A stretch of 64,000 bases of DNA from Eukaryota sp. TZLM1-RC (taxonomy: Eukaryota > Metamonada: BaSk clade). This document shows, piece after piece, positions 21,577 through 32,616 of this stretch. Made by a program: the position numbers and the translations under genes. The first letter of the stretch is position 1, and each line of letters begins with the position of its first letter. Location of the stretch: contig JAUPSS010000011.1 in NCBI GenBank assembly GCA_040285825.1, positions 124,001-188,000 of the forward strand. The letters are read 5' to 3'. The notes beneath the pieces were generated by a model. The model worked only from the letters and a program-made list of their open reading frames with translations, ran no database searches and was not told the origin of the DNA.

Positions 21577-22268
21577 ATGCTACTTGATGTATGCATTTCC
21601 GATGAAATTCACAGACACAACTCAACAATCTCACTCCTTGACTACTCTTCTCCGATGTCTTCTCCTGCTTCTGCAAACTCCTCATGTGAAAATCTTCCAT
21701 CTAAAAAAACACGTCATGTATGTGCACTTGGTGACAGAGGTGTCGGTAAAACTGCTATTGCCAAGATGTTCGTCGACTCTGTCGTCCTCGACAAGTATAG
21801 GCCATCCATGACTAACATGGTCGAAGGACGAATCAAATACAACAATGTTATTTACACGCTCAAACTTTTAGACACCGCTGGTATGTTTGCATTTCGTCTT
21901 TGATAACCCTAGGAATGGATAGTTTTACTCCTATCCCTGATGAAGTCGATGCCACTTTTGATGCATTTATCTTTGTCTTTTCTCTCTCCGATGAGGCCTC
22001 TTTTAGAAACGTGCAGCAACACCATCGCAGTCTTCATGATCATTTTGACAACATTGATAACATATCTTGTATACTTGTAGGGAACAAGTCTGACAAGAAA
22101 GCTGAACGCCAAGTTGATTATGATGATGCAGTTTCGCTATCCAATCAGTGGAAGTGTAAGTACGTTGAATGCTGTGCTCATCACGAAGCTGACGTTTTAA
22201 AGTTGTTCTCTACTGTTCTTTCGGTAATTGAACCCTCAGAATCGGGTGGATCTTGTAGTATTTTATAA
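21577..22268 (+). CDS. Ras-like small GTPase with CAAX end
   Basis: Exons 21577-21880 and 21913-22268 flank a 32-nt intron and give 219 residues. The P-loop is GDRGVGKT (52-59), switch II begins DTAG (99-102), and the base-specificity motif is NKSD. The C-terminus CSIL is a CAAX box whose final Leu favours geranylgeranylation. The residue after DTAG is Met (M103), where Ras has the catalytic Gln61, and the ExSA motif is degenerate (ECCA). Hydrolysis may therefore be slow or depend on a GAP. An alternative start MSSPASANSS lies at 21655; the first 45 residues are an unconserved extension either way. Likely membrane-bound signalling or trafficking switch. Confidence 0.85.
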
Positions 22269-22323
22269 GTAATTGTTATTGTACATATTAGTTTTTTGAA
22301 TATTAGAAATGTTGTAAGATTGT

Positions 22324-23010
22324 TTATACACATTGCACTGTAAGTATGACGCATAAATTTAGGCATATTTGTGGTATTAATACTAGAGGTAATTGTTCCA
22401 TCAGATTACAATGATTTGCTATTGATAATGCAGACTTGAGTGACCCATAAAGAGTGCAAATAAACATAAAGATAATTGCAAGTGCAAAGGAAATTCTGGT
22501 TAATATTGGAAACAAAAGAAATGCAATTGATGAAGGAAAAAGACTGAACCCAAAGCACTGAAGGGCAGCAGATAGCCTTAGGGGAACAGTGTTAGAAAGT
22601 AGGGAGAAGAGAAAGGACAGAAACAGTGTGGAAAATAGTGTGCTCGAATAAAAAGTTGTAAAAGGGGCAACTGACTTTGAAACAAATGTAGATATCAGTG
22701 CAGTGAAAAAGACCACTATACATGGTCCAAATACGTCTGGGCTGTGTAGTGATACAATCTTTTTTGGATGAATAAAGTCTAGACCATAAGAAAATACAGA
22801 TTCAAAGGAAAGACCAAGTTCTTCTAGAAGCGGAATATCATCAACAACTGGCTGAAGAAGTGACGTTTCTGTAAATTGCTGAGAAGAAGCATTTGTATGA
22901 TGTGTGGTATTTAAGCCAGTTTCAACAGAAGAGGTCTGTTCTATAAAATCCAGGGGTGCAAACTTGTACTGAGAGTCCTTGCTCGTTAGGCTCCTCTGGC
23001 GAAAATGCAT
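22324..23010 (-). CDS. YIP1-family membrane protein (YIPF5-like)
   Basis: 228 residues from ATG at 23010 (MHFRQRSLTSK). The cytosolic N-terminal half carries DDIPLLEELGLSFESVFSYG, the hallmark of YIPF5/Yip1. It is followed by HSPDVFGPCIVVFFTALIS and about five hydrophobic segments up to the C-terminus. Yip1 proteins sit in ER/Golgi membranes and bind prenylated Rab GTPases in vesicle budding. It is transcribed towards the Ras-like gene at 21577; the ends are 55 bp apart. A longer TTG-started frame exists but the ATG is preferred. Confidence 0.8.
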   Translation of the reverse strand: MHFRQRSLTSKDSQYKFAPLDFIEQTSSVETGLNTTHHTNASSQQFTETSLLQPVVDDIPLLEELGLSFESVFSYGLDFIHPKKIVSLHSPDVFGPCIVVFFTALISTFVSKSVAPFTTFYSSTLFSTLFLSFLFSLLSNTVPLRLSAALQCFGFSLFPSSIAFLLFPILTRISFALAIIFMFICTLYGSLKSALSIANHCNLMEQLPLVLIPQICLNLCVILTVQCV

Positions 23011-23049
23011 AATGTCAACTATTGAAGGCAATTGAATTCTCTCTCGCAA

Positions 23050-24196
23050 GAAAAATTATTCCATTACATCCCGGATTTCTTCCCAGAAATCTTAGAATAA
23101 ATTGTTTATTATTTTTTTGAGTACTAAAAATGTACACGTGGATCAGCTGTACAACAAGATATCTACATTAGCTGATTTGTTTATTGACATCCAAAAGGGG
23201 ATGATGTGGCAGATGGAAACCAGATAGAAACAAACCCCTTGTTTTTAACGCTTTTCCATTTTCCATAAACAGAAGACTATCAGTGGAAGCAGGAATTTTT
23301 TTGAATGATTTCCAAATATTGGTTCAAGAAAAAACCATGAAGAGATTTTTGATTGAATTTAGTCCCATTAGTTCTACTTTTATTTTATTCTGTGTTGTAG
23401 TTCAAAAAAGGAAACATATTTGTTGTTGTTGTTTAAAATTATGATGGGTTGAATAGAAAATTTTTTCAAAATGGAAATCAAATTCTATTTCAGTGAAACA
23501 ATTTAATTATATGAATGAAAGAAATCCATTTTATCAATAAATACAGATTGAGAATTTAAATTTTGATTTGATTGTAACAAACTAACAAACCAGCGGACCT
23601 TTACAAAGTTGAACTCAATTCTTCAAACAAAAAAGACTAACAACTTACTATTGAATGAATATTCGTTTGAAGTGAAACAATTAAATACTGTCGCATAAGA
23701 GGAAGTTGTCGAGAAGAAGATTTCATTGAAATTCTGGAAAGAAGGTAAGAGTCTGAACTAACAAATTTTTAGTATTAATATGGTGAGGAAATTTGACCGA
23801 AACAATTCCAAACATTTTTCATTAAATAGCAACTTAAAAATGTCTCGTAATTTCAAATTAATAGACAACTAACTCCAAACTTTAAGTAATTGAGGCGATA
23901 TGATCAACTCTGATCAACCATTATGACAGAGGCTAAGAGAAGAGAAAAGTTGGAGTTTAAAGGAGCTGACGATGGAGAGGAATAGACATATAGGAAGAGA
24001 GTGGTGTGGTTTAGGGCGAGTCGAACAATTGGTTTAAGGGAACCAACTGCAGGTATAAGGTAAAAGAGAGTCAAAATTGAGTAGAAAAACGGTGAAAGAG
24101 TAAAGGGGAAGTTCTAAGGCTCGGAAAAGAAGGTAAGCGAGGGAGATAAGAATAAATGAGAAATGGACAATCCATAAAATACATCAAGTGTAAAAT
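23050..24196. other. Intergenic, no gene seen
   Basis: About 1.1 kb of AT-rich sequence, with a purine-rich stretch near 23900-24150. No supported coding frame or RNA gene. Confidence 0.4.
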
Positions 24197-26157
24197 TTGA
24201 TAGATGAGCTGTCTATTTTCACTTCATGTCAGACACCCCCTTCCCCTGTGTCATGTGTATTCACTCGCTCAAGTGCACTTAACTCGCTCCTGATTTCTAC
24301 TGCAATGCAACAAATTCGGTCTGACATTCCTTTGGTCACCGAGATTTGTCATGAAGTTGCTTTAATGCTTCAATCTTTTTTTCTGAATTTTCCGTTGGCA
24401 GCTAGAGCTTTAATGGAACAAGATGTATGGTATCTTTTTATGACGGTCATCACCACTGGTTCTTTTCCATGCCATCCACCTCCAAAGGACAACGCCAATT
24501 ATTCCATATCCTTTACAGTGGATTTTTTCCTGAATGCCCACAAGACAGGTCCCTTGTTTCTACATGGAAAAATTCTCTAGTTCCCCATAGAAATTCATTC
24601 AATATTTTGCTCAATGGATTGGCTGCAGGCACAAAGATGGAATTTTATTAATAGAAAAAGACTTTCTGCTTACCTTGCTTGTCGGGCTCATCAATTGGCA
24701 TCTAATGTTAAGACGAGTTTATCTAAAATTTGTCAATCCTGGACAACAAACTTCATTCGTGCTCATTGTAGAGCTCTGGATAAAACGAATGTTTTTGCCA
24801 GTTATCTTTTCTCTCTTATACCAGATTAACGCTTAGCACCTCTAGAAGCTACTGAAATAACAGAAATTGAGCAACTCAAAGAAGTAGTTATTCATTTCAT
24901 TCTCGAGTCTTACATCAATTTTTATCCTAATAATTCAAGAGCAAGATTGTTTTTATTAAATGCATGTAATTTTATCTTGAATCTTTCTCGGAGATTTCCT
25001 GCCACTGCTTTGTTACTACTGTCAAGTGATAGAATCCCCTTTTATTAAAGGAAATTGGTGAGCTTTTTCTCTTTAATCTGAATATTTCACAATACTTACT
25101 CACTGTTTTCATCATTTGCATTGCTGAAAGAAATTTAAAATAATACCTTTTGCTTCTCATAAAGGTTCAAAATTTCATGAGGTATCTTCACAAATTTTCC
25201 AATATGTGAAAAAATTCCCACTTATTGAATGAACAAATTCCAAAACAGGTTTTTCAAAAATAAATGTTGGAAACGAATTTTCAAACAATGCCCTTATCAA
25301 AAGTTTAATATCAACAAGAAAAGTTTGAAGAACAGATTTTAAAAAATTTTTTATTGAAAACTAGCGGTAATGAGCTACTTTTGACATTTGAACGTAACAC
25401 TAATGATTCAGAAACCACAAATGAGCTGGATGAACCACCGAAAAAGAAACAAAGATTGAAAAAAGAAATGAAAAGTGACCCTAATGCCAACAAAACCAGA
25501 GAAACACAGTTGAAGGGCACTAAAAAAATGCCCCATCCAAGACGCAAACAACCAGTCGAAATAATGTCTGAAAGGCCCCTTATTGGTGTTGATCTGGGAC
25601 AATCTAAATTATGTGGTTACTTCTTAAATGATTATCAATGTGGAGTTATCCCTTGTCCAACTGGCAGAAGATACATGACAAAACCTTCACCCAGTAAACA
25701 CTCTCCCAACCAATATTCCGTTCAAACTTTCAACCAATATTTGAACCATTGGAATTTGGTCAAAAGGAAAGTGTATTTGGAAAGTAATCGCCAAAAATGG
25801 AAAATAATTAAATTTGATAACCGAAGACAAAAAGAGAGACGGTTCAGAGAGAGTCTCAACAAATTTCAAAGGCTGGCTGGACATCCTGATAAACTCTATC
25901 TTGCTGTGGGTTCTGCTAATTTCCCTTCTCATTTCCGAAAAGTCAATCGATATGGATCCGCAAGGGCTTTTAGAAAATGGTTGTGTTATCAAAAGGACGT
26001 GAAGCACTTGTCAACCAGTGAATTTAATACAAGCAAACTGTCAAGTTGTTGCATGGCCGAGAATATTCAAGCAGGCTCATGGCAGATGCGTATTTGTAAT
26101 GAGTGTCAAATAGTATATGACAGAGATATTTCCGCTGCAAAAAAATATTCAAATTAA
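24197..26157 (+). pseudogene. Second Fanzor-type nuclease, N-terminal half broken
   Basis: The C-terminal 267-residue frame (25354-26157) is open and has all RuvC acids: RPLIGVDLGQSKLCGYF (Asp80), STSEFNTSKLSSCC (Glu223), a CNEC zinc pair and YDRDISAAKK (Asp258). Upstream, 24197-25350 encodes in shifting frames a region that parallels the N-terminal half of the 19.5-kb copy (VTEICHEVALMLQSFFLNFP against HLRDVAFYATLLARKLLLEY). It is cut by frameshifts near 24450-24620 and stops near 24827. The frame before the RuvC part (KFNINKKSLKNRF then a stop) matches KFFNKKKFKTF of the other copy, so a further shift lies near 25345. It was probably a full element of about 2 kb. Sequence identity between the two is low, so this is not a recent duplication. 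Confidence 0.75.
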
Positions 26158-26816
26158 GAAGAAAGCGGAATTGTGGCCGGAAAGATACATTTGCCCAGAA
26201 GCTCTGTTGAGGAGATGAATAGGGAACGTGAGCATACAGAAACAAAAACTTTGAAAAAACTTTTGGGACCGATCTACAAATACCTTAGTAGCATTTGGTA
26301 GATCCAATTAGATACATCAAGTCGCGAGGCTTTGTTCTGTGAAAGCAGTAGGTGTATTTAAGTGAGGTAGCCCATTGATGAAGATCATGATTGTCTTTGT
26401 CAAATGACGCTACATGTTTCTTACATCCTGTGAGTAGACATTGAGAAAGTTGAAAACAGGAGTGAATTTCACAGGGGAATGCATGATAAGAGAAATTCAC
26501 AGTACCAAATTTCTGTGAAATTGCAACTAGTGAGCACTACTATGGAACAAGACCAGAAGCGTTCCAGAGACCACAAAGAAACTAGCTTGAAAGCTACGCA
26601 TTGTTCTAGAGGAGAAATGGGCTCACTGAGATTCGTGGCCAATTATACGATAATTCTAGAACGTCTGTGGACGATCTCACCAAGGATGAAAGTTCTTGGA
26701 ATAAGTTTGAATGATGCTTGACGAAAGTATGCATTTCAAATGAAAACCACAGATTTACAAAATCCCTACTCAAAATAATTTAGAGTATCACATCTCCTTC
26801 AACAACTTTTTCTTTT
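26158..26816. other. Region after Fanzor copy 2, no gene seen
   Basis: Holds the likely 3' end of the Fanzor-bearing element and the upstream region of the G-patch gene. Short ORFs only. A guide RNA for the family would be expected around such a 3' end, but I see no clear structure. Confidence 0.35.
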
Positions 26817-27458
26817 ATGTTTAGCACTTTTAGTGTCAAGTTTGGTCAAGGGCTACTGCAGAAAATGGGTTGGGAACAGGGCCAAGCTTTAGGACCTGAT
26901 TCTTCTTCTTCAAAACCCAACACGGAGGTGTCCTTTCATGGTTCATCCGGTCTTGGTTTTGATGATGAACGTTTAGATCAGTCTATTGACTTCATGGCTA
27001 ATGTTTACTCAAATTCTTCTATCCAAAATGTAAATGTGTCGGATTCCGAAACTACCTCAGAGAGTGAACCACCACCTGTTGTTAATGTTAGAAGGACACG
27101 ATATGCAAGGAGAACTTTTTCAAAGGACTTGGCTAATTATTCTGCTGATGACCTTCGTCAGATCTTTGGTAATTCTGATGTCAAGAATCCCAGTGTCGTC
27201 AACAAAGGAGAGTGTAGAAAGAACCAAACACAGTTGCCAAAGGACAATCCTACTGTTGTTGATGGACAAAATAAAATTAAGGAAAAAGTAAAAACAAGTA
27301 TCACTAAAGAGGAGAAACAGAAGAAGATGAAGACTTCAAAGGAATATGCTGTAGAAAGTTCAAAAACTAAGACGTCTAAACCAAAGAGTAGTCGTAAGAC
27401 CAAAAGTTCTTCAGAAAACACAATTGCTAAAAAGAAGAAAAGGAAACAAGAAGCTTGA
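26817..27458 (+). CDS. G-patch domain protein
   Basis: 213 residues from ATG 26817. The N-terminus is a G-patch, FGQGLLQKMGWEQGQALG, with further Gly (SGLGFDDE); G-patch proteins activate DEAH-box RNA helicases in splicing or ribosome assembly. The middle is acidic and Ser-rich and the last 70 residues are Lys-rich (TAKKKKRKQEA-type end, here IAKKKKRKQEA), a nuclear or nucleolar targeting tail. The short layout of G-patch first and basic tail last resembles GPATCH4/PINX1-type nucleolar proteins. No intron. Confidence 0.8.
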   Translation: MFSTFSVKFGQGLLQKMGWEQGQALGPDSSSSKPNTEVSFHGSSGLGFDDERLDQSIDFMANVYSNSSIQNVNVSDSETTSESEPPPVVNVRRTRYARRTFSKDLANYSADDLRQIFGNSDVKNPSVVNKGECRKNQTQLPKDNPTVVDGQNKIKEKVKTSITKEEKQKKMKTSKEYAVESSKTKTSKPKSSRKTKSSSENTIAKKKKRKQEA

Positions 27459-29090
27459 GTTTGTGTCCACTTAAGATTAAGGTTTTTTCATTATTATCAA
27501 TAGTTTTGTTTAGTTTTAATTTATTTGAACTTAATATTAGTTATTTCTACCCATTCAAATATTAGTTGGTGTTTTAAAAACAGTCTTATTGCGTACCATG
27601 ATTAAGTTTTTGAATATGAAATCGCAAAATCAAGAATTTCATTGTGATTCAAGCTTTTCACCTTAAAATGATAGTTTTCCCCAACACTCGAAACACCATA
27701 AAATGGTCGAAATTGAATACCTCTGCTGGGCTGTCAACAACCTGCTGTTTACCACTGTTGCTCTGACCGAAACTTCCTGGAATTTTCAAAACCTTCACAT
27801 TTTTATTTTATTAACTGTTCTATTTTTCTGTTTTTCAGTTGTATCCACGAATTAGCATTCTTAAATCAATTTTGATTGTAAAATCTTTAAAAATGTATTA
27901 GAAATGTATTAAAAATTACTTTGGAATGTATGATGTACAGATGACACATCATTAGTTGGAAAATTCTGTTATCTCTCTTTTAACTAAATAGACTAATTGA
28001 ACAACTGATAAATGAACATCTTAATTGCGCATTTTTAACACAACATGCAACTAGTTGCTTCCATGGTGACCTCCAAGAGAAAACAGGGCATCAGAAAACA
28101 TCTTCGACACCCCCTGAAAGAGGAGGAATTAACAAATTTATTCTGCCTCGGTAATCCGTTAAAACTTCTGTTGATCGTTTACCTTAATTGTGTAAACAAA
28201 AACTGCCAGAAAACGTAATGCAATTGGAGCGAAAAAACCAAATGGACAACATACAGAAGGATACAAATTGTATTTTGCATGCTGTTGGGTAGACAATTTG
28301 GACAAAGGCTTGCTATATTTGTTCATTTTAAAATTTTCATCCTTTTAAAGAGGATTATGAACTCTATATTAACTCACCTTTCATTAGAGACATTACAAAC
28401 GTCAACAGACATCACAACCAGTAAAATGGACGGGCCATTATCTTGAAAGTAGCTTAGCTGACAATTAAGCAAATATAAGACTCGCCATCATCTTGAATAT
28501 AACAATAATGATTGGTAAATAGATGACGAATGTTGCTTCAATTTATTCTTTCACTGCTTTTGCTTATTGCTTCACAGATTGTGACATGTTTGATGATGCT
28601 TATATTAATAACAACCTTCAACTTCAAACCCAATGAAATGATCGTATAACAATTGTGAATAAATTTTACCACTCAGAGGTTATGATAAGGTTGTTTCTTA
28701 TAAAGTGCTTGGTTATCAACGTTGATAAGTAATAATTTTCCTCTAACACACGGAACGTTGAATAAAATTATAATAGATTTGTATGAACAATTGTAGATCA
28801 AATTTAGTGCAAAAAAAAGATTTAAAATATTTCAAAATGTCCTTTTACGAAAGTTTTCAAATTTGCTCCTGCAATGTTTTGAAATTCATTGATAGCTATA
28901 CTGCATCTAATGCAAACAACACTGTCAAAGGAGAACATAATTTGTTCTCTCTCACAACTGTACTAAGCCTAAAGTTTTGTATTTCAAATATTCCCATTAT
29001 ACACTAACCCACTCAAATTGTTTAAGTTGAATGCTACCAGGTATATCGTCTGAAAGAATTCAGAAAGAATATCTTAATTACACATTTTTT
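27459..29090. other. Intergenic, no gene seen
   Basis: 1.6 kb, AT-rich. A 74-codon ORF (28783-29007) has no recognisable features and is probably chance. Confidence 0.4.
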
Positions 29091-29094
29091 ATGC

Positions 29095-29726
29095 TGCTCT
29101 TGTTCGTGGAATGAGATACGGTGCTGAGGATGTTATGAGTAAATACTCTAGCCCTATCCGACCTCAAGATTATTCAAAATTAATTAGAAATTCAAACTTT
29201 TTGACTGATAGCAATGAATTGAATGATTAAAATATTCCTTTGAGTAAATCTAGATTGACTTATTTATTATCTGCTGATCATACGCCTTCAACAAAAAATG
29301 ACAAAAATCAAATGATTATATAATTTGTATTTTAATGAAAGAATGAATACTGGAAAAACATCATTTGTTATATCAAATTTAGTCATTGGAGATTTCATGC
29401 ACGTTCATTCAATTGAACATGATCACCGATTGAACGAAATCTTTCGTGTCAATTATATCACTGTATTTCGTGGTAAACAACAAAACAGAATAAATTGTTC
29501 TTTTATTGAACGTTTAATTGAGGAATATGATTCAAATACACACGAGAATGGATTATGTGGTGAATACGAATTTGTTAAAAATACATTTTCTGCAACTAAT
29601 TCATTCCCTAATGCATTAGTAGAAGTGATGTCGAATCACTTCGTTTACTTAACGTTACCCGGGTCTGATCGCTATAGATCACTATTGTTGACCCTCGTAA
29701 CAATAATTGTAATTGTAGTATTCTGA
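29095..29726 (+). pseudogene. Decayed ORF of unknown origin
   Basis: Consecutive open pieces look coding. ALVRGMRYGAEDVMSKYSSP (about 29098-29230) ends at a TAA, and a second frame (29325-29726) reads GKTSFVISNLVIGDFMHVH, then NRINCSFIERLIEEYD and SFPNALVEVMSNHFVYLTLP. The N-terminal GKT could be a broken P-loop. No family is recognised; the mix of frames and stops points to a relic of a mobile element or virus-like gene. Confidence 0.3.
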
Positions 29727-30427
29727 TTTACTAATATGCTATTCTTATTCTTTAGAAAAGGCTGAAAAAGCGAATGTTGAACAGTATATGAGCCGAATTC
29801 AAGTTTTTAATTATGTTTATATGAATTAATGTTTTAAACCATTCGCTATCCAACTATGAGGAATTCTCGGTGCAAGTGCAAAATTCTTTTTGGATTTTTG
29901 TTCAAAAATTGTCTGAGGAAATTTGAAAAACTTTCAAGGCGATTTACTGAATGAATGAGCTTTATTGTCAGTATTTAAATATATAGAATGCAAGTAGAAA
30001 ATTCGTATTGTTAAGAATTGCGGTTTTAATCCTAGTCAACAGCAGTAGAATTAAATGAGGAAGAATTGAATACATTAGCTACTTTTTCAATTGTTTTGTT
30101 TAATACTAGTTTACTTGGTTTGTTTCCTTTGCAATAAAACACGTTTGGCATACCAGGAATAAGACTCAAAGAATAGTCGCCAGAAGAATGGAATTTAAAG
30201 AATATTGGATGTTGCTGAGATGAAATTCATCTAAATATAGTAGCTTTTGACAAATAATGGTCGTTTTTCTATACAGGTATCCATAGCTCAAATATATGAA
30301 ATTGAGCTTTACGCCAAACACAAGATGTTGTTATATAACTTTTCATTTGTTTGAGTCAATGAGACACAACATAATAAATAAATAAACTGCATGAATAATT
30401 CTCAGTCGAAATGGAAAATAATACAAT
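29727..30427. other. Intergenic, no gene seen
   Basis: AT-rich, no supported feature. Confidence 0.4.
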
Positions 30428-31239
30428 TCAATTTTCGAAACTAATAGTAATTGTTAAAAGTAAACATGTGCTGCACACATAGAATAACCACCTCAAAAAG
30501 GAATCATTTGAAAAGAAATAACTATTGTCGTTTTTATTAAGATCAAAGAGATAATTCCTGATTTGGGACCAAGAAAAGAAATATCGCCCAGAAGTGAGTT
30601 CCATAATCTCCTCTTTATCTTTTTCTGCTGCCTCATCATAAATTCCAATAGAGACTGCATTGGCGGCATTAGCAGCCTTGGTACCAACAACAGTATCTTC
30701 AAAAACTAAACACTTCGAGGGCTCAACTTGGAGCTCACTGGCTACTGCTAGAAAAACATGTGGGTTTGGTTTACCTATGGTGAGAGCAAGGAAGATATAC
30801 CTTTTTTAACTTCCCCTGAAGTTTTAGTTGATGTGAAATAATGATCAATACCTAGTCGTTTCAGTGTTCTGTCAAGTACAACACGATCGTTTGAAGTTCC
30901 TATGCCTAACGGTATACCTTTTGAATGAAGAAGTTTTACGACATCTAATGCTCCAGGTTTAAGATCACATGTATCATATAAATGACTGGCTGCAGTCCTC
31001 CACTCGCTCATGACCTCTTCTGGAGTCTCTTTCAGAGAGAACCGGTTTATAAAGTATTCAGCAGTTTCTCGAAAGGATTTTCCGAAAATTTGATCACCAA
31101 GATCTTTAGGAACCGCAATATTTCGCTTGGAGAGGAATTGCCCATCGATTGTTTTCCAGAGAGGCATAGAATCCAAAAGAGTACCATCTAGATCAAAGAT
31201 CACAGCTTCAAAAGTGGGAGTTGATGTGTTAAAGATCAT
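30428..31239 (-). CDS. HAD-superfamily phosphatase (phosphoglycolate/pseudouridine-type)
   Basis: Exons 30801-31239 and 30428-30774 flank a 26-nt intron at 30775-30800 and give 261 residues. Motif I is EAVIFDLDGTLLDSM (nucleophile and acid/base Asp). Motif II is GTSN, motif III lies around KKGKPNP (the KP is restored exactly by splicing), and motif IV is CLVFEDTVVGTKAA. A helical cap lies between motifs I and II, as in subfamily I HADs that remove phosphate from small sugars or nucleosides. An upstream ATG at 31299 would add a hydrophobic 20-residue leader; the shorter start fits the family better. The exact substrate cannot be told. Confidence 0.88.
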
Positions 31240-31329
31240 GAGAAAGAAGAGAAGATTCAATACAGGGAAAATTGTTAAAACATGAGGGTCAAATTTCATC
31301 TCCACTAAAGACGGATGGATTGTATGAAA

Positions 31330-32150
31330 ACCATCAGATTAAAGGTTTGTTGGAATTCAAACACGCTTCTATTAAAAAGGATAAAGTGTTGACACAATGT
31401 TTATATTATTTAAAACAATTTGATTCATTGGGATTGTATTTACCAAATATTATACTAGTTGGAAATGAGGAGGAATGGTTTGTAACACACACAAATTCAT
31501 TGAAAGAATATTTAGTATCGGATTTAGATTGGACAATAGCTCCATCTAATGCACCAGAAATTGAATTTGACATCAATCCTTTACTCAGACCATTTGAATC
31601 TGATATCTATGGAGAATTGTTGGAATTGTCAAAATTACAAACTGATATTGTTTTAACAAAAACAAATATTGTGGAATATTTTGAACACTTTCATTATAAA
31701 ATTTTAAAACAAAAATGAGTGTTAATGGTGCTGTGAATTTGTTTATTCAAATATTGATCAATCCTGATGAGTATTGTTTGCGTCCAAAAAGACGCCATGT
31801 GTTGTTATCAAATACAAAGGTCAATGGAAATAATTTCAAAGCATTATTTGATAGAATTAAATTAACACCCATTCAAAATACACTTGTAACTAGTTTATCA
31901 GATGATGATCTGGATGGGTTAGACATAAAGTATACCTAAAATGTAAAGAGATTTATTGCAGGGGAAAGAGGATTTCCCTCAACTTGAGCGCATGGGCGCA
32001 TTTGTACAATAAACTATAAATAAACTATAATTACAAATATTATCCAAGGCTAACACAGATAGATTAATTGAGGATTCTATTCGAAGATTAAAGGGTGAAT
32101 TTTACACTCCACCAAAATATGCAAATTTAGCACATCATTATCCCACCTAA
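31330..32150 (+). pseudogene. Relic of an N6-adenine DNA methyltransferase-like gene
   Basis: Three pieces in order. First, GLLEFKHASIKKDKVLTQCL, YLPNIILVGNEEEWFVTHTN and LVSDLDWTIAPS, which resembles the N-terminal nuclease-like part of bacterial or viral DNA methylases. Second, VNLFIQILINPDEYCLRPKR (31715-31939). Third, LIEDSIRRLKGEFYTPPKYA (about 32060-32140), the GEFxTP entry motif of N6-adenine methyltransferases. The catalytic NPPY region is absent. The pieces are in different frames or ended by stops, so it is a truncated relic. Assignment is by motif memory only. A prokaryotic or large-virus source is possible. Confidence 0.4.
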
Positions 32151-32169
32151 AGATTATTATCTAAAGATA

Positions 32170-32316
32170 TTACCCACCAGAAAATCTATACGAAGCGTAA
32201 ATTTCTTCAAGTGTACGTTCAGTTGAGTGGAGCAGCTTGATTTTTGGAGTAATACCATCGGTTTGTAAAGCAGTGGAGGGACGTTTTCTTTTGGATGTAT
32301 CTTCAACAAATTCCAT
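32170..32316 (-). CDS. Possible 48-residue protein
   Basis: ATG at 32314-32316 to TAA gives a hydrophilic peptide with MEFVEDTSKRKRPSTALQTD and STERTLEEIYASYRFSGG. It has a good start and no low-complexity bias. No homology recognised; could be a small host gene or the end of an undetected gene. Confidence 0.3.
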   Translation of the reverse strand: MEFVEDTSKRKRPSTALQTDGITPKIKLLHSTERTLEEIYASYRFSGG

Positions 32317-32532
32317 TGGTGAAATGATGTATTGTAGATTGTAATAGCCAGATAATATTAAATATATTTATTATTTTATTATTAGTAGACATCTCAAATA
32401 ATATCTGCAAACTAGGTATAAATTGAACGAAAACTATTGATCATCCTCTTTCAAATCACATAGGGGCACAACTTGAGAGAGCCACGTATATGGATTTGTT
32501 ATTCACTAATCATGGAAGTAAAGCTGCGTTGG

Positions 32533-32616
32533 CAGAGGTGTCACATCTGCGCACATGAGCCGTACTGAACAGCGAATGCTGTGTTGGCGGACTCTCACCA
32601 GATGCTGACACCTCTG
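32533..32616. other. Long GC-richer hairpin, candidate structured RNA
   Basis: The arm cagaggtgtcacatctg (32533-32549) pairs with cagatgctgacacctctg (32599-32616) over 17 bp with one bulge. The 49-nt loop contains a second hairpin, cagc-gaat-gctg. The sequence is clearly less AT-rich than its flanks. No known RNA family recognised. Confidence 0.5.

Noticed and set aside
26285-26721. Short ORFs downstream of Fanzor copy 2
   Set aside because: No zinc or RuvC motif and no similarity to the other Fanzor loci.
28783-29007. 74-codon ORF
   Set aside because: AT-rich chance frame without features or good neighbours.
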